Shown here: positions 26,113-34,855 of the stretch, in pieces
How the letters are laid out: the number at the start of each line of letters is the position of its first letter
Position numbering within the stretch: the first letter of the stretch is position 1
Assembly: GCA_020851375.1 (NCBI GenBank)
Contig: JADZCV010000025.1
Span: 1 to 64,000 of the forward strand
Origin: Nitrospirota bacterium
GTDB taxonomy: Bacteria; Nitrospirota; 9FT-COMBO-42-15; HDB-SIOI813
Reading direction: 5' to 3'
DNA length: 64,000 nt
Notes under the pieces: model-generated
The model's input: only the letters and a program-made list of their open reading frames with translations
Told to the model about the DNA's origin: nothing
Databases searched by the model: none
Program-made: the position numbers and the translations under genes

Positions 26113-27105
26113 TTAATCCATGTATCCAATGTATGATGGTGCCAGCTTTACCGGCCGGTAAGAGAGTTTGACCCTTCTCAGATTTTCAAGTCCTGAGTCG
26201 CCAAGGGCGTTGATGTATGTATATCCCTCCATTTCCCTGCAGAATTCCCTGAACATGAATTGTGCAAGCCCTTTTATTCCAGGATTTGTGACTTCCAGCA
26301 AGACATAAAAAATATCCTTATTCCGTTCAAACCCGAAAATGTACCCCTCTACCCTGTCATTGATTGTTACAACCCGTCCTGTTATTCCGAGTGCTTCAGA
26401 ATTATTTATCACCTCTCTGTGTGCCAGGAATGAATCTTCAATAATGGCATTATAGTAGGTATCTTTTTCCTTTTTTTGTTTTTCCTCTTTCCATGTATTA
26501 TAGAGCTCAAGACATTGCACCGCATGTTCTGTTCTGAAGGGTTCATATCTGTATCTGTAATGTTTTTCAAAGTAGTTGCACAATGCCCTCTTTGATTTGT
26601 ATGGATCACCCTTTAGACCGGACAGGTCTTTACGAAGATAGACGAACTCTGACTCACCGGGTTTAATGCTGAATCCGGTATCAGTGAAGGTTTGTATCCA
26701 TGCTTCGTCAATGTTTTCAATACGGGAGACAGCCTTGTTGTGATTGATTCCGTCCATGATGCTGAAGACCTCTGTTAGTAGATCTAAGAAAATCCCCCTT
26801 AATCCCCCTTTTTCAAAGGGGGAAATTCGATCCTCCCCTTTAGTAAAGGGGGGGAAGGGGGGTTTTGAATGGAGATTTCCTGACGAAATTGGCGGTACAG
26901 GCATATATATATAGTCATCATACTTTGCAAATATGCAGAGATGGTCGCTGATAATACCCCAGTGAAAGTTGAAATGGCTGCGCCAGATATAATGGGAAGC
27001 GAATGAATAGGCAGACAGCATGGTATTCTGACGGAAAAGGATGCTGTCAATCAGTGGCCTGTCTTCAATAGTCAGCGTATTTAGGCCAAGGGTGGAGAAA
27101 TTCAA
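26113..27105 (-). CDS. DUF2156 protein with in-frame repeat insertion
   Basis: 330 residues of the DUF2156 family, which adopts a GNAT-like fold related to the C-terminal part of lysyl-phosphatidylglycerol synthases. Family features are SAYSFASHYIWRSHFNFHWG near the start and YYNAIIEDSFLAHREV with GYTYINALGDSGLENLRRVK in the C-terminal half. Residues about 78-105 (SKPPFPPFTKGEDRISPFEK and GGLRGIF) are encoded by a dispersed palindromic repeat and are presumably not ancestral. The reading frame is kept, so the protein may tolerate the insert as a surface loop. Substrate unknown. Confidence 0.82.
   Translation of the reverse strand: MNFSTLGLNTLTIEDRPLIDSILFRQNTMLSAYSFASHYIWRSHFNFHWGIISDHLCIFAKYDDYIYMPVPPISSGNLHSKPPFPPFTKGEDRISPFEKGGLRGIFLDLLTEVFSIMDGINHNKAVSRIENIDEAWIQTFTDTGFSIKPGESEFVYLRKDLSGLKGDPYKSKRALCNYFEKHYRYRYEPFRTEHAVQCLELYNTWKEEKQKKEKDTYYNAIIEDSFLAHREVINNSEALGITGRVVTINDRVEGYIFGFERNKDIFYVLLEVTNPGIKGLAQFMFREFCREMEGYTYINALGDSGLENLRRVKLSYRPVKLAPSYIGYMD
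26788..26872. repeat. Dispersed palindromic repeat B inside DUF2156 gene
   Basis: AATCCCCCTT, CCCCCTTTTTCAAAGGGGG and CCCCTTTAGTAAAGGGG hairpins, ending GGGGGGTTTTGAA. The same modules occur between genes at 28014, 29886, 34724 and 55846 and inside the Cys-cluster gene at 27793. Here it keeps the frame open. Confidence 0.9.
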
Positions 27106-27116
27106 TCGAAAATACT

Positions 27117-27403
27117 CCTAAGTACCCGTCATTCCCGCGGAACCTGTCCCCGCATGATTTAAGCGGGGAGTGGAATCCAGAACCAGGCCTCGGTCTGGAT
27201 TCCCGCTTACGCGGGAATGACGTTTTCATGAACCTTGGTGAGCCCTGAGCTTGTCGAAGGGCTCATGACGGCTCACCTGCAAATGCTCCTGTATACCCGT
27301 CATTCCCGCGGAACCTGTTCCCGCATGATTTAAGCGGGGAGTGGAATCCAGAACCAGGCCTCGGTCTGGATTCCCGCTTACGCGGGAATGACGTTTTCAT
27401 GAC
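27117..27403. repeat. Dispersed palindromic repeat A, tandem double copy
   Basis: Two nearly identical units (about 27121-27223 and 27294-27395) each run from CGTCATTCCCGCGGAACC to GCTTACGCGGGAATGACG. Each contains inner palindromes (CCCCGCATGATTTAAGCGGGG; CCAGAACCAGGCCTCGGTCTGG). They are separated by a second module, GTGAGCCCTGAGCTTGTCGA and its partner GGGCTCATGACGGCTCAC. This fills the whole 320-base gap; no gene is present. Confidence 0.92.
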
Positions 27404-27427
27404 CTTTTGTGAGTCCTGCCTCGCCGG

Positions 27428-27994
27428 TCAAGTAAGTGCCCGTGTAAGATTTGTCAGCACAACTGCATGAGCGACATCATCCTGAAAAGGTCCTATGAGA
27501 CCTGGATTTTCTGAAAGTATGTCGAGTACAGGAGATGAATCAATGGTATTTCTCATCTCTATCTCAGCTTCCCTGAGACGATCTGAATTAATAAATTCTG
27601 TGACATAGGGACACTTTGAATCCACTCCAAGCAGAATCTCCCTGCGATCAGCTGACCACATTATTGCAAAAGGATAAATTATGCAATCAAGCGGCCGGGC
27701 ATCATATATTTTACAGTGTGATGATGACGGGTCAAATGCAGGGCAGATATAGGCTTCCATGTATGGGATTAGTGTAATCTTGCTACCGTTAAATCCCCCC
27801 ACCCCCCCTTTTTCAAAGGGGGGAATTTTATGGATGGAGGGGAAACATTTCTCCAACCCTGACAGGGTGGCAGATATAATTTCCTCACGGGAAAAATATG
27901 GTGCAAGAAAGCTGCCCTTTTCAGGGAAGCGGCAGCAGACATCGCATTTGAAGCACCATTCAGGCGGCACTACCTGGGGAATTACTGGTTGCAA
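27428..27994 (-). CDS. YkgJ-type cysteine cluster protein with repeat insertion
   Basis: 188 residues with the CxxCxxCC pattern (WCFKCDVCCRFPEKG, about 13-27) and later cysteines in AYICPAFD, HCKIYDARPLDCIIYPF and SKCPYV, as in the YkgJ (CxxCxxCC) family, which probably binds an iron-sulphur or zinc centre. Function is unknown. Residues about 53-68 (SIHKIPPFEKGGVGGFNG) are encoded by a palindromic repeat, in frame, like the neighbouring DUF2156 gene. Both genes are on the minus strand and are separated by repeat A. Confidence 0.82.
   Translation of the reverse strand: MQPVIPQVVPPEWCFKCDVCCRFPEKGSFLAPYFSREEIISATLSGLEKCFPSIHKIPPFEKGGVGGFNGSKITLIPYMEAYICPAFDPSSSHCKIYDARPLDCIIYPFAIMWSADRREILLGVDSKCPYVTEFINSDRLREAEIEMRNTIDSSPVLDILSENPGLIGPFQDDVAHAVVLTNLTRALT
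27793..27838. repeat. Dispersed palindromic repeat B inside Cys-cluster gene
   Basis: AATCCCCCCACCCC followed by CCCCTTTTTCAAAGGGG. On the minus strand it encodes PPFEKGGVGGF, the same peptide type as the insert in the DUF2156 gene. Confidence 0.9.
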
Positions 27995-28013
27995 TTTTAC
28001 TCTGATTCCTCGT

Positions 28014-28098
28014 TCAAATCCCCCCTGCCCCCTTTAGTAATGGGGGGGAATAAATTTACCACTTTACTAAAGGGGATTAAGGGGGATTTTCGCTATCC
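28014..28098. repeat. Dispersed palindromic repeat B, intergenic copy
   Basis: AATCCCCCCTGCCCCCTTTA followed by TTTACTAAAGGGG and AAGGGGGATTTT. It lies between the 3' end of the sensor gene and the 5' end of the Cys-cluster gene, just overlapping the sensor stop. Confidence 0.88.
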
Positions 28099-29883
28099 TT
28101 TTATCTCAGGCTCGTCATGTCTGAGTAATTTGGCAAACAGGAGGGAGTTTTCGATAGCTATTCCTATATGGCTTCCTATTGAAACCAGCATATCTTCTTC
28201 CCGTGAAGTGAGGGCCTTGATTTTCTTATAAAGGAGAAACATTATTGCAATGACCTTATCCCTCGATTTTAGCGGGATCCCTACAACGGATATGAAGTCA
28301 TCTTCAGATATACTTATATTTTCAAGACGGTCATCTACCGTAACATTCTCTGATGCCCACATCCTGCCATTGTGTATGACCTTGTCTCCGATAAAATCAA
28401 ATAATTCAGATATCTTCTGTTCACGGGCAGGAGTCAGATCAATGCTGTGGGATGCCATTATTGCAAAACGCCTCTTCTTGTTGTCGAGCATCCAGATTAC
28501 GCCGCTGTCTGCCTTCATAACTTCGATCAGAGTCTTTAATGATTCAGCAAACGTCCTATCAAGATCAAGAGACTGATTCAGGGTAGTTGCAGTAGAATAC
28601 AGTATGGATATCTCTTCATTCCTCTGCTCAAGCTCCCTTGTCCTCTCCTTTACCATTTCTTCAAGTCTGATATAGAATAACTTAAGTTTTGCCGCCATGT
28701 CATTGAACTTGTCACCGAGGTCTTCTATCTCGTCTCCGGTGTTGACGGCAATTCTATAATCAAGATCTCCTTCGCCCATGAGCTCAGCGCCTTTTTGCAG
28801 TTCTCTCACTGGCCTTACAATCTTTCCTGCTGTAATATAAGCGAGGATGGCAATGATGCCGGCGCCTATAAGCCCCGCAATTCCTATGCGCAGGAGGAGG
28901 GAGTATACAGGCCTGAAGGTTTCTGACGGGTCCTGGCTCGTTAACACGTACCAGCGTTTTCCATCAATGTTTTCCTTTCCAAGCGCTGCTGTAATCTTAA
29001 CAGGTGCATACCCCACTATTGACTGTCTTCCCCTATAACTCACGTCTGCCTTTGTAGTGAGCCACCCTGATTGTGCCTGTGATATTTCCTCAAGAAGTCC
29101 CTTGTCGAGCTGTATTTCCTTAGTACCTGTTGGAGGGGAAAACAGTATGGTGCCGTCTGAGTTGGCGAGCATGACATTATCTGTAGTCCCGACCTTTGTG
29201 GCTGAAATGAATTTAAAAAAGGTATCAACGCTATGAGACATCAGGATGACGCCTATAGCCTTGCCCCCCTTCATTACAGGCGTAGCTATGTCAAGCGTCT
29301 TGATGCCGAACTCTTCACTAAGATATATGTCGCTTACGTAAGTAGCGCCCACACCATTATTGTAGGCTGAGCGCCACCATTTTTGATTGCCATAGTAATA
29401 GTGACTGGGTTTTTCAGTTGCCCCTACTACAGCCCCCTTTTCATTAGTTACCAGTACAATGTTATAGACATTCCTGTCGCCGCTGTTTGCAAAGTCTTTC
29501 AGATAACTGGTGGCCCTGTTGTTCAGCACTTCAAAAAGATAGGCATTGACCCCAACGCCTCCGGTCCATCTGGCCTCAATCTCCTGGATCCTTTTTTCTA
29601 TCGCGTGATTTGTCTCCCCTTCATAAATCAGGTTTGAGTCTTCGATAGCACTGAGGATACTTTGTGCGGATACAAGAAGTCTGGATTCTTCTATGTGATG
29701 TCCAATAGAGAGGTCAATATTGTTGCTGACAGTCTCTGCAAGCTCGCGGAATGTTCCGCCGATGCTTGCCTTCAATGCAGCGCGGCCGGTAACGTAGACA
29801 ACAATGAGCACGATCAATCCGGCAGCAAAGCTCACTGCGAGGATAGATGTAATTAGCCTTTTCTGCAGACCAGATTTTTTCAA
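28093..29883 (-). CDS. dCache-HAMP-GAF sensor protein without obvious output domain
   Basis: 596 residues. Transmembrane helix 1 (about 12-33), periplasmic dCache sensor (about 35-325, with WWRSAYNNGVGATYVSDIYL and DIATPVMKGGKAIGVILM), transmembrane helix 2 (about 332-352), HAMP (353-405), a coiled coil (ERTRELEQRNEEISIL) and a GAF domain (about 430-580). No histidine kinase, GGDEF or methyl-accepting region follows; the gene ends at repeat B, so loss of an output domain is possible. The start is TTG, directly after another repeat B copy. The ligand is unknown. Confidence 0.88.
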   Translation of the reverse strand: MKKSGLQKRLITSILAVSFAAGLIVLIVVYVTGRAALKASIGGTFRELAETVSNNIDLSIGHHIEESRLLVSAQSILSAIEDSNLIYEGETNHAIEKRIQEIEARWTGGVGVNAYLFEVLNNRATSYLKDFANSGDRNVYNIVLVTNEKGAVVGATEKPSHYYYGNQKWWRSAYNNGVGATYVSDIYLSEEFGIKTLDIATPVMKGGKAIGVILMSHSVDTFFKFISATKVGTTDNVMLANSDGTILFSPPTGTKEIQLDKGLLEEISQAQSGWLTTKADVSYRGRQSIVGYAPVKITAALGKENIDGKRWYVLTSQDPSETFRPVYSLLLRIGIAGLIGAGIIAILAYITAGKIVRPVRELQKGAELMGEGDLDYRIAVNTGDEIEDLGDKFNDMAAKLKLFYIRLEEMVKERTRELEQRNEEISILYSTATTLNQSLDLDRTFAESLKTLIEVMKADSGVIWMLDNKKRRFAIMASHSIDLTPAREQKISELFDFIGDKVIHNGRMWASENVTVDDRLENISISEDDFISVVGIPLKSRDKVIAIMFLLYKKIKALTSREEDMLVSIGSHIGIAIENSLLFAKLLRHDEPEIKG

Positions 29884-29885
29884 CT

Positions 29886-29937
29886 CAAAATCCCCATCAA
29901 ATCCCCCCTCTCCCCCCTATAACAAAGGTGGGAACTG
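29886..29937. repeat. Dispersed palindromic repeat B, intergenic copy
   Basis: AATCCCCATCAAATCCCCCC, CTCCCCCC and ACAAAGGTGGG. It fills the gap between the LolA-like gene stop and the TTG start of the sensor gene, so it also supplies the sensor's upstream sequence. Confidence 0.85.
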
Positions 29938-30759
29938 TTACCTCACCCTGCCGGATGACATGGTCCTTTCAGTGAAGGACGAGTCTGTCAGACCGGTATT
30001 AATTTCAACGTCGCTTATATTGAGGATCGTCTGGACATCTGTCTTGACATTCGTCAGTACGACCTTTTCCCAGACGTATGCATCTTTAACCTTCTTCCAT
30101 GTAATAAGCTGTTTCTTCAGTAATGCGGAATCAGTGTCATAATAGTCAATACGCTCTTTAAGGAAGTCGTTCTTATTTATCCATTTGACGATCTTTCCGT
30201 AGGTGTAATTCGGGCTTTTTGATTTTGGTACACTCTCAATGACATAGTAGTGTTGATTTTCAATTGTTTCTTCGCGAAGCAGCTTATGTTTATCCAGCGA
30301 AACATCCCTAGGTATCATATCCGCAGGTTTGAGATTTGCCCCGCTGAAGATTTCATCCGGGTGTTCCGGAAGTTTCTGCACCTTCCTCAGTATGGGAAGA
30401 TATATCCACAGGTCTTCTGGTTTTTGTGATGATGACTTATATGTCCATACCATGAATGCATTACCCTTGGTATCCGGCGGGTATTCGTTGAATACGAGCA
30501 CCTTGGAATCAATGTCAGAGTCCTGTGTGTAGTTTTTCCAGTAGCGTCTTAATACTACTTTCCTTTCTGCCCCGTCAGCCTCCCTGATAATGAATGTAAG
30601 CTTTGACTGCTGGTCTGCGCCTGGATGAACATCTTCTGACTTTGCGACAATCTGGTCGGCAGTGAGTTCAGCATAAGTTGTTGATGGTGTTGTTGCGGAT
30701 AGAACGGAAATACCTAAGCATAGCCAAAATACAAGAAACATAGCTCCTCGTTTACTCAC
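29938..30759 (-). CDS. LolA-like outer-membrane lipoprotein-sorting protein
   Basis: 273 residues with a signal peptide ending near ATTPSTTYA. The mature part is typical of the outer-membrane lipoprotein-sorting/DUF4292-like LolA-fold family: ADQIVAKSEDVHPGADQQSK, VVLRRYWKN, DLWIYLPILRKVQKLPEHP, DVEINTGLTDSSFTERTM. It probably carries lipid or lipoprotein in the periplasm, often in partnership with RND exporters. The GTG start at 30759 is supported by AAAGGAG nine bases upstream; an ATG at 30741 is an alternative. A peptidoglycan synthase gene lies upstream on the same strand. Confidence 0.86.
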   Translation of the reverse strand: MSKRGAMFLVFWLCLGISVLSATTPSTTYAELTADQIVAKSEDVHPGADQQSKLTFIIREADGAERKVVLRRYWKNYTQDSDIDSKVLVFNEYPPDTKGNAFMVWTYKSSSQKPEDLWIYLPILRKVQKLPEHPDEIFSGANLKPADMIPRDVSLDKHKLLREETIENQHYYVIESVPKSKSPNYTYGKIVKWINKNDFLKERIDYYDTDSALLKKQLITWKKVKDAYVWEKVVLTNVKTDVQTILNISDVEINTGLTDSSFTERTMSSGRVR

Positions 30760-30818
30760 GTTTACTTTCTCCTTTCATTAAGCACAAATTGTCTCATTTT
30801 AACTTATTATTTCTTGAT

Positions 30819-32021
30819 TTACAAGGAGTTTTCAGCGCCGGCATCAATCAGCAATATGTTGTTCCACAATATCTTTCTTTCAGAAACAACATTATAAGTA
30901 TAATGATTATAGGGTCTGCCAAGAGACTTAATTTTCTCTGCTGTTTTCATCCCCCCTGAAGTGCACCCCACTGCTCTGACCTTATTTTTAGAAGACACGA
31001 GTAAAAGTTCCACCACCAGTCTGTTACCTTTGTTTGTATTTGCAGTAACTTCTGCTTCAAATTTGCTTATAGCGCCTTCGATTAGATTCTGTAAATCATT
31101 GTCAATGGTTGATCGGATATCCACCCCTACATCATAAATTGTGTTATAACCAAGGGTTTTTACCAGATAATCCTGCATCAATTGTACGTGACATGGTAAT
31201 GATGGTCTGGTCTTGCCTGAATCATCAAGGCCGATCCGTTTGAAGCGCTTGAATTTCTTATCCCGCCGGAACTCAATTGTGTATGCGAGCGAATCATTAT
31301 ATTCATCATTAGATATAAATTTGTGCCTCAGCAAGAGTTTCAAAACCAACTGCCGGCGTTTAATAACCTTTTCGGGATTCTTAAAGGGATTATATTGGGC
31401 AGGATTCCGCAGCATTGAGATGAGGAAGGCAGCTTCAGCGGTATTTAGATCGCTTGCATGTTTGTCAAGATAATATCGTGAAGCAAGTTCTGCACCATAA
31501 ATACCGTATCCCCACCCTACTTCGTTCAGATACAGTTCGATAATCCGTTCCTTTGGCAGCAGCTTTTCAAGCCTTCTTGCAAGAAAGTACTCCTTTATCT
31601 TGCGTGTAATAGTCTTTTCATTTGAGAGAAAGACATTTTTTGCCACCTGTTGGGTAATCGTACTCCCGCCTCTTACCAATTGCCAGACACGGAGGTTGTC
31701 CTTGACGGATTCCCATGTCTGCCTGTAGTCAATGCCGCTGTGCCGCATGAAGTAAGGATCTTCTGTAGCTATAAGGGCATACTGCAGCTGCTTTGATATT
31801 GCAGAAATAGGCACCCATACCTGGTTCTTATCCACAGTGAATTTATACAGCGTTTTTCCGTACCTGTCGTAAATTATTGTTTCAGCATCATATCTGAAAT
31901 CTTTAATGATTGTCTCAACAGGGATGTCGTTGGATAACTTGTATATCCATAGACCGGTGCCGGTCACTATTACAAGCAAAATTGTTATAAGGGTAAGAAA
32001 TAAAGAGAGAATCGTTTTCAT
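30819..32021 (-). CDS. Peptidoglycan glycosyltransferase (GT51), degenerate C-terminus
   Basis: About 400 residues from the ATG at 32021. One N-terminal membrane helix, then a GT51 domain with EDPYFMRHSGID, RGGSTITQQVAKN and KEYFLARRLEKLLPKERIIE, covering the catalytic glutamates and polymerase motifs. It makes glycan strands from lipid II outside the inner membrane. The C-terminal part starts like the linker of bifunctional penicillin-binding proteins (STIDNDLQNLIEGAI) but lacks SxxK, SxN and KTG, so the transpeptidase domain is missing or decayed. The longer TTG start at 32060 is less likely. Confidence 0.87.
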   Translation of the reverse strand: MKTILSLFLTLITILLVIVTGTGLWIYKLSNDIPVETIIKDFRYDAETIIYDRYGKTLYKFTVDKNQVWVPISAISKQLQYALIATEDPYFMRHSGIDYRQTWESVKDNLRVWQLVRGGSTITQQVAKNVFLSNEKTITRKIKEYFLARRLEKLLPKERIIELYLNEVGWGYGIYGAELASRYYLDKHASDLNTAEAAFLISMLRNPAQYNPFKNPEKVIKRRQLVLKLLLRHKFISNDEYNDSLAYTIEFRRDKKFKRFKRIGLDDSGKTRPSLPCHVQLMQDYLVKTLGYNTIYDVGVDIRSTIDNDLQNLIEGAISKFEAEVTANTNKGNRLVVELLLVSSKNKVRAVGCTSGGMKTAEKIKSLGRPYNHYTYNVVSERKILWNNILLIDAGAENSL

Positions 32022-32079
32022 CAACGTTACTATTGTAAATAATAAGGTTGATATATTCAACTTGTACGTGTATTTGTGC

Positions 32080-32108
32080 TTGACATTCTACAATCTGTAG
32101 AATATATT
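32080..32108 (+). promoter_or_regulatory. Promoter with palindromic operator filling the spacer
   Basis: TTGACA (32080-32085) and TATATT (32103-32108) are separated by exactly 17 bases, and those 17 bases are TTCTACAATCTGTAGAA, a perfect inverted repeat (7-base arms around ATC). The TACA...TGTA core resembles operators of BlaI/CopY-type repressors. The expected transcript start (about 32115) is only a few bases before the ATG at 32118, so the mRNA of the efflux operon may be nearly leaderless. Confidence 0.75.
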
Positions 32109-32117
32109 TACGCATAT

Positions 32118-33395
32118 ATGCCTGGGAAAAGTATATACAGGATATCTCTTTTTGTTATTTGCTATTTGCTGCCTTCTGCCTGTTGTCTTTTACTGCCGTT
32201 AGTTGTCGCTTCGCAGGATACCCGTACCCTTGGACAGGTCGCAGAGGAGGCCAAACTCAATAATCCGGAAATACAGGCGCTGAGGCGCAATGTAGAGGCG
32301 AAGAAGGCCCGGGTTCAGTCAGAAGGGATACTTGATGATCCTGTACTAAGGATTGAAATGATGGATTTGGATAAGGGGAACCTTTTTCCGGCTCCGGGAA
32401 ATGCCAGGGAGACACGGTATGAGTTTAGCCAGATGTTTCCTTTTCCAGGGAAACTTTCATTGGAGAAGCGTATTGCGCTTCTCAGAGTCATGACGTCAGA
32501 GGCTGAGGTGCGGTCTAAAGAAATTGAAATAGCCTCGAGGCTTAAAGAGGCATATTATGAATACCTGCTTATTATTCAGTCAATAAAGACCCTGGAGGAA
32601 ACAAAGGCAGTGCTCTCCAATATGGTCAGGATTGCGGAGACAAAGTATGCTACCGGTGAGGTGTCTCAGCAGGATGTTATCAAGGCACAGGTAGAGTTGA
32701 CCATGCTGTTAAATGAGATTATTGACCTCGGAGCAGAGAAGGATGTAGCAGAGGCAGGGATGAAGTCCATCCTGAACCTGCCGCAGGATGTTAATGGTTA
32801 TTTTGACCATGTGATATTGAGTGAGGGAAAAGCAGAGATACAGATGGATGAACTGGCAGGAAGGGCATTGGGAGTCAATCCGTATCTTGCAGTGATGAAA
32901 TATGAGGCAGATATACGTGAGCTTGAAACTGAACTAACGAAAAAGAATTATTATCCGGACTTTATGGTAGGGATAGCGCCTGTCCAGCGTGATGGGAGGT
33001 TTGACGCATGGGATGCCATGTTCCAGATGAATATACCTGTATGGAGGGCAAAGTATAAGAGTCAGGAAGAAGAAGGTGTAAAAATGACTGAAGCAATCAG
33101 ATCAGAAATCAGGGCAGAAGAAAACATGATTAAGGCCAGGGTTAAAGAAGGTGTGATAAAAACAGAGACAGCCGGCAGGATCAGGACACTCTATGAGACG
33201 AGTCTGCTTCCGCAGGCAGAGCTTTCCTTTGAGTCAACCCTTAAGAACTATCAGAGCGGCAGGGCGGATTTTATTATGCTGCTTGATTCTGAGAGATTAT
33301 TAAAGAAGACAAAGATAGATTACATTGGCGCTGTGATGACTTATTACAAGCGACTTGTGACATTGGAGAGTGTTGTGGGCGAGGAGTTTAATTAG
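32118..33395 (+). CDS. TolC-family outer-membrane efflux protein (CusC-like)
   Basis: 425 residues from the ATG at 32118. Signal peptide at residues 1-33 (hydrophobic core SLFVICYLLPSACCLLLPLV). Long heptad-rich helices such as LKEAYYEYLLIIQSIKTLEE and LPQAELSFESTLKNYQSGRA are the TolC-repeat pattern. It forms the outer-membrane channel for the RND pump encoded downstream. The frame opens at a TTG (32076), but this overlaps the promoter; the ATG places the signal peptide at the start. No ribosome-binding site is visible, consistent with a near-leaderless message. Confidence 0.9.
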   Translation: MPGKSIYRISLFVICYLLPSACCLLLPLVVASQDTRTLGQVAEEAKLNNPEIQALRRNVEAKKARVQSEGILDDPVLRIEMMDLDKGNLFPAPGNARETRYEFSQMFPFPGKLSLEKRIALLRVMTSEAEVRSKEIEIASRLKEAYYEYLLIIQSIKTLEETKAVLSNMVRIAETKYATGEVSQQDVIKAQVELTMLLNEIIDLGAEKDVAEAGMKSILNLPQDVNGYFDHVILSEGKAEIQMDELAGRALGVNPYLAVMKYEADIRELETELTKKNYYPDFMVGIAPVQRDGRFDAWDAMFQMNIPVWRAKYKSQEEEGVKMTEAIRSEIRAEENMIKARVKEGVIKTETAGRIRTLYETSLLPQAELSFESTLKNYQSGRADFIMLLDSERLLKKTKIDYIGAVMTYYKRLVTLESVVGEEFN

Positions 33396-33404
33396 GGGAG
33401 CGAG

Positions 33405-34712
33405 ATGAAGAAATCCAGAATATTAACAAGTCTCGTTACCGGAATAATTATAGGTATAGGAATTGGTATCCTTGCGATGGTTTTTCATAAAGGAAAAAGC
33501 GGGACAGTTGCTGTTAAGACAGAACAGCCAGAACGAAAAATACTTTTCTACCGTAATCCAATGAATCCTTCTGTTACGTCACCAAATCCAATGAAGGATG
33601 AAATGGGGATGGACTATGTTCCGGTTTATGCAGGTGAAGACGGGGAAAAGGGTGGAGAGGAAGAGCCGGGCACTGTCAGTATCAGTAATGAGAAGATTCA
33701 GAAGATTGGGGTCAGGACGGAAATCGTTAAGCGGCGTTCGCTGAAACGGATAATAAGGACGGTCGGGAGGGTAGACCCTGACGAAACAAAGGTCTTTAAC
33801 ATTAATGCCAAAGTCGGTGGCTGGGTGGAAAAGCTATACATCAACAGGACGGACCAGATGGTAGAGCACCATGACCCACTCCTGGAGCTATACAGCCCTG
33901 AGCTCGTCTCAGCACAGGAGGAATATCTTCTGGCATATAAGGAGATGGAGAAGGTGAAAGGGAGTCCATATCCTGAAGTGAAAAGCAGTGCTGAATCTAT
34001 CCTGAGTGCTGCAAGACAGCGTCTCAAATACTGGGATATTTCAGACGACCAGTTAAAGAGACTCGAAGAGGATGGCAGGATAACGCGGACAATGACAATC
34101 CGGGCCCCGGCACACGGGAGTGTTACGGAGAAGATGGTGGTTGAAGGGCAGAGGATTGAGGCAGGAGAGCAGCTATTTAAGATAATAGACCACACGTCTG
34201 TGTGGGTTTACGGCGAGTTATATGAGTATGAATTGCCGTTTGTGCGGCTTGGTCAGAAGGCAAAGATTACACCGTCGTATTCACCTGGCGAGCAATATAC
34301 GGCTGCTGTCGAACATATATATACGCACCTGGGGTCTGTTACCTATACACCTGAGGGCAGTGCGGAGATAAGGACAGCAAAGATAAGGTTTGCACTGCAA
34401 AACCCTCAACACAAGTTAAAGCTTGGAATGTATGTAAATGTTGAACTGGAGGTTGGTGCAGCATCCAATGCACTTGCTGTACCGGATTCAGCCCTGATTG
34501 ATACGGGGATCAGGCAGGTGGTGATTGTGGACAAGGGCGACGGCAGGTTTGAACCCCGTGAAGTAGAGATCGGGGCAAAGTCAGAGGGCTATTATGAGAT
34601 ACTGAAGGGAGTAACAGCAGGAGAGTCAGTGGTAACCTCGGCAAACTTCCTGATAGATTCGGAGAGCAACCTAAAAGCAGCGCTTTCAGGAATGGGAGGA
34701 CACCAGCATTGA
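33405..34712 (+). CDS. cusB: Cus-type RND efflux periplasmic adaptor (CusB-like)
   Basis: 435 residues. N-terminal membrane anchor (about 7-27), then a heavy-metal-binding motif (FYRNPMNPSVTSPNPMKDEM and GMDYVPVY, about 48-75), then the membrane-fusion-protein body: barrel-sandwich (VGGWVEKLYINRTDQMVEHH), helical hairpin and beta-barrel (TMTIRAPAHGSVTEKMVVEG). It bridges the outer-membrane channel and the inner-membrane pump and binds Cu(I)/Ag(I) through Met residues in related proteins. Starts 9 bases after the channel gene. Metal identity is inferred from the motif and the CusA neighbour. Confidence 0.93.
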   Translation: MKKSRILTSLVTGIIIGIGIGILAMVFHKGKSGTVAVKTEQPERKILFYRNPMNPSVTSPNPMKDEMGMDYVPVYAGEDGEKGGEEEPGTVSISNEKIQKIGVRTEIVKRRSLKRIIRTVGRVDPDETKVFNINAKVGGWVEKLYINRTDQMVEHHDPLLELYSPELVSAQEEYLLAYKEMEKVKGSPYPEVKSSAESILSAARQRLKYWDISDDQLKRLEEDGRITRTMTIRAPAHGSVTEKMVVEGQRIEAGEQLFKIIDHTSVWVYGELYEYELPFVRLGQKAKITPSYSPGEQYTAAVEHIYTHLGSVTYTPEGSAEIRTAKIRFALQNPQHKLKLGMYVNVELEVGAASNALAVPDSALIDTGIRQVVIVDKGDGRFEPREVEIGAKSEGYYEILKGVTAGESVVTSANFLIDSESNLKAALSGMGGHQH

Positions 34713-34723
34713 ATATCCGCGTT

Positions 34724-34840
34724 CAAATCCCCCCATGCCCCACTTTACTAAAGGGGGAAAGAAGTATAACCATCGCTTTATATAGAGATTAGTAATATCT
34801 CCCCCTTTGAAAAAGGGGGATGAAGGGGGATTTATATTGT
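34724..34840. repeat. Dispersed palindromic repeat B inside efflux operon
   Basis: AATCCCCCCATGCCCCACTT, CTTTACTAAAGGGGG, then CCCCCTTTGAAAAAGGGGG and AAGGGGGATT. It separates the adaptor and pump genes by about 140 bases within an otherwise tight operon and may affect processing or the expression ratio. Confidence 0.88.
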
Positions 34841-34855
34841 CCCTCAAATTTAGCC

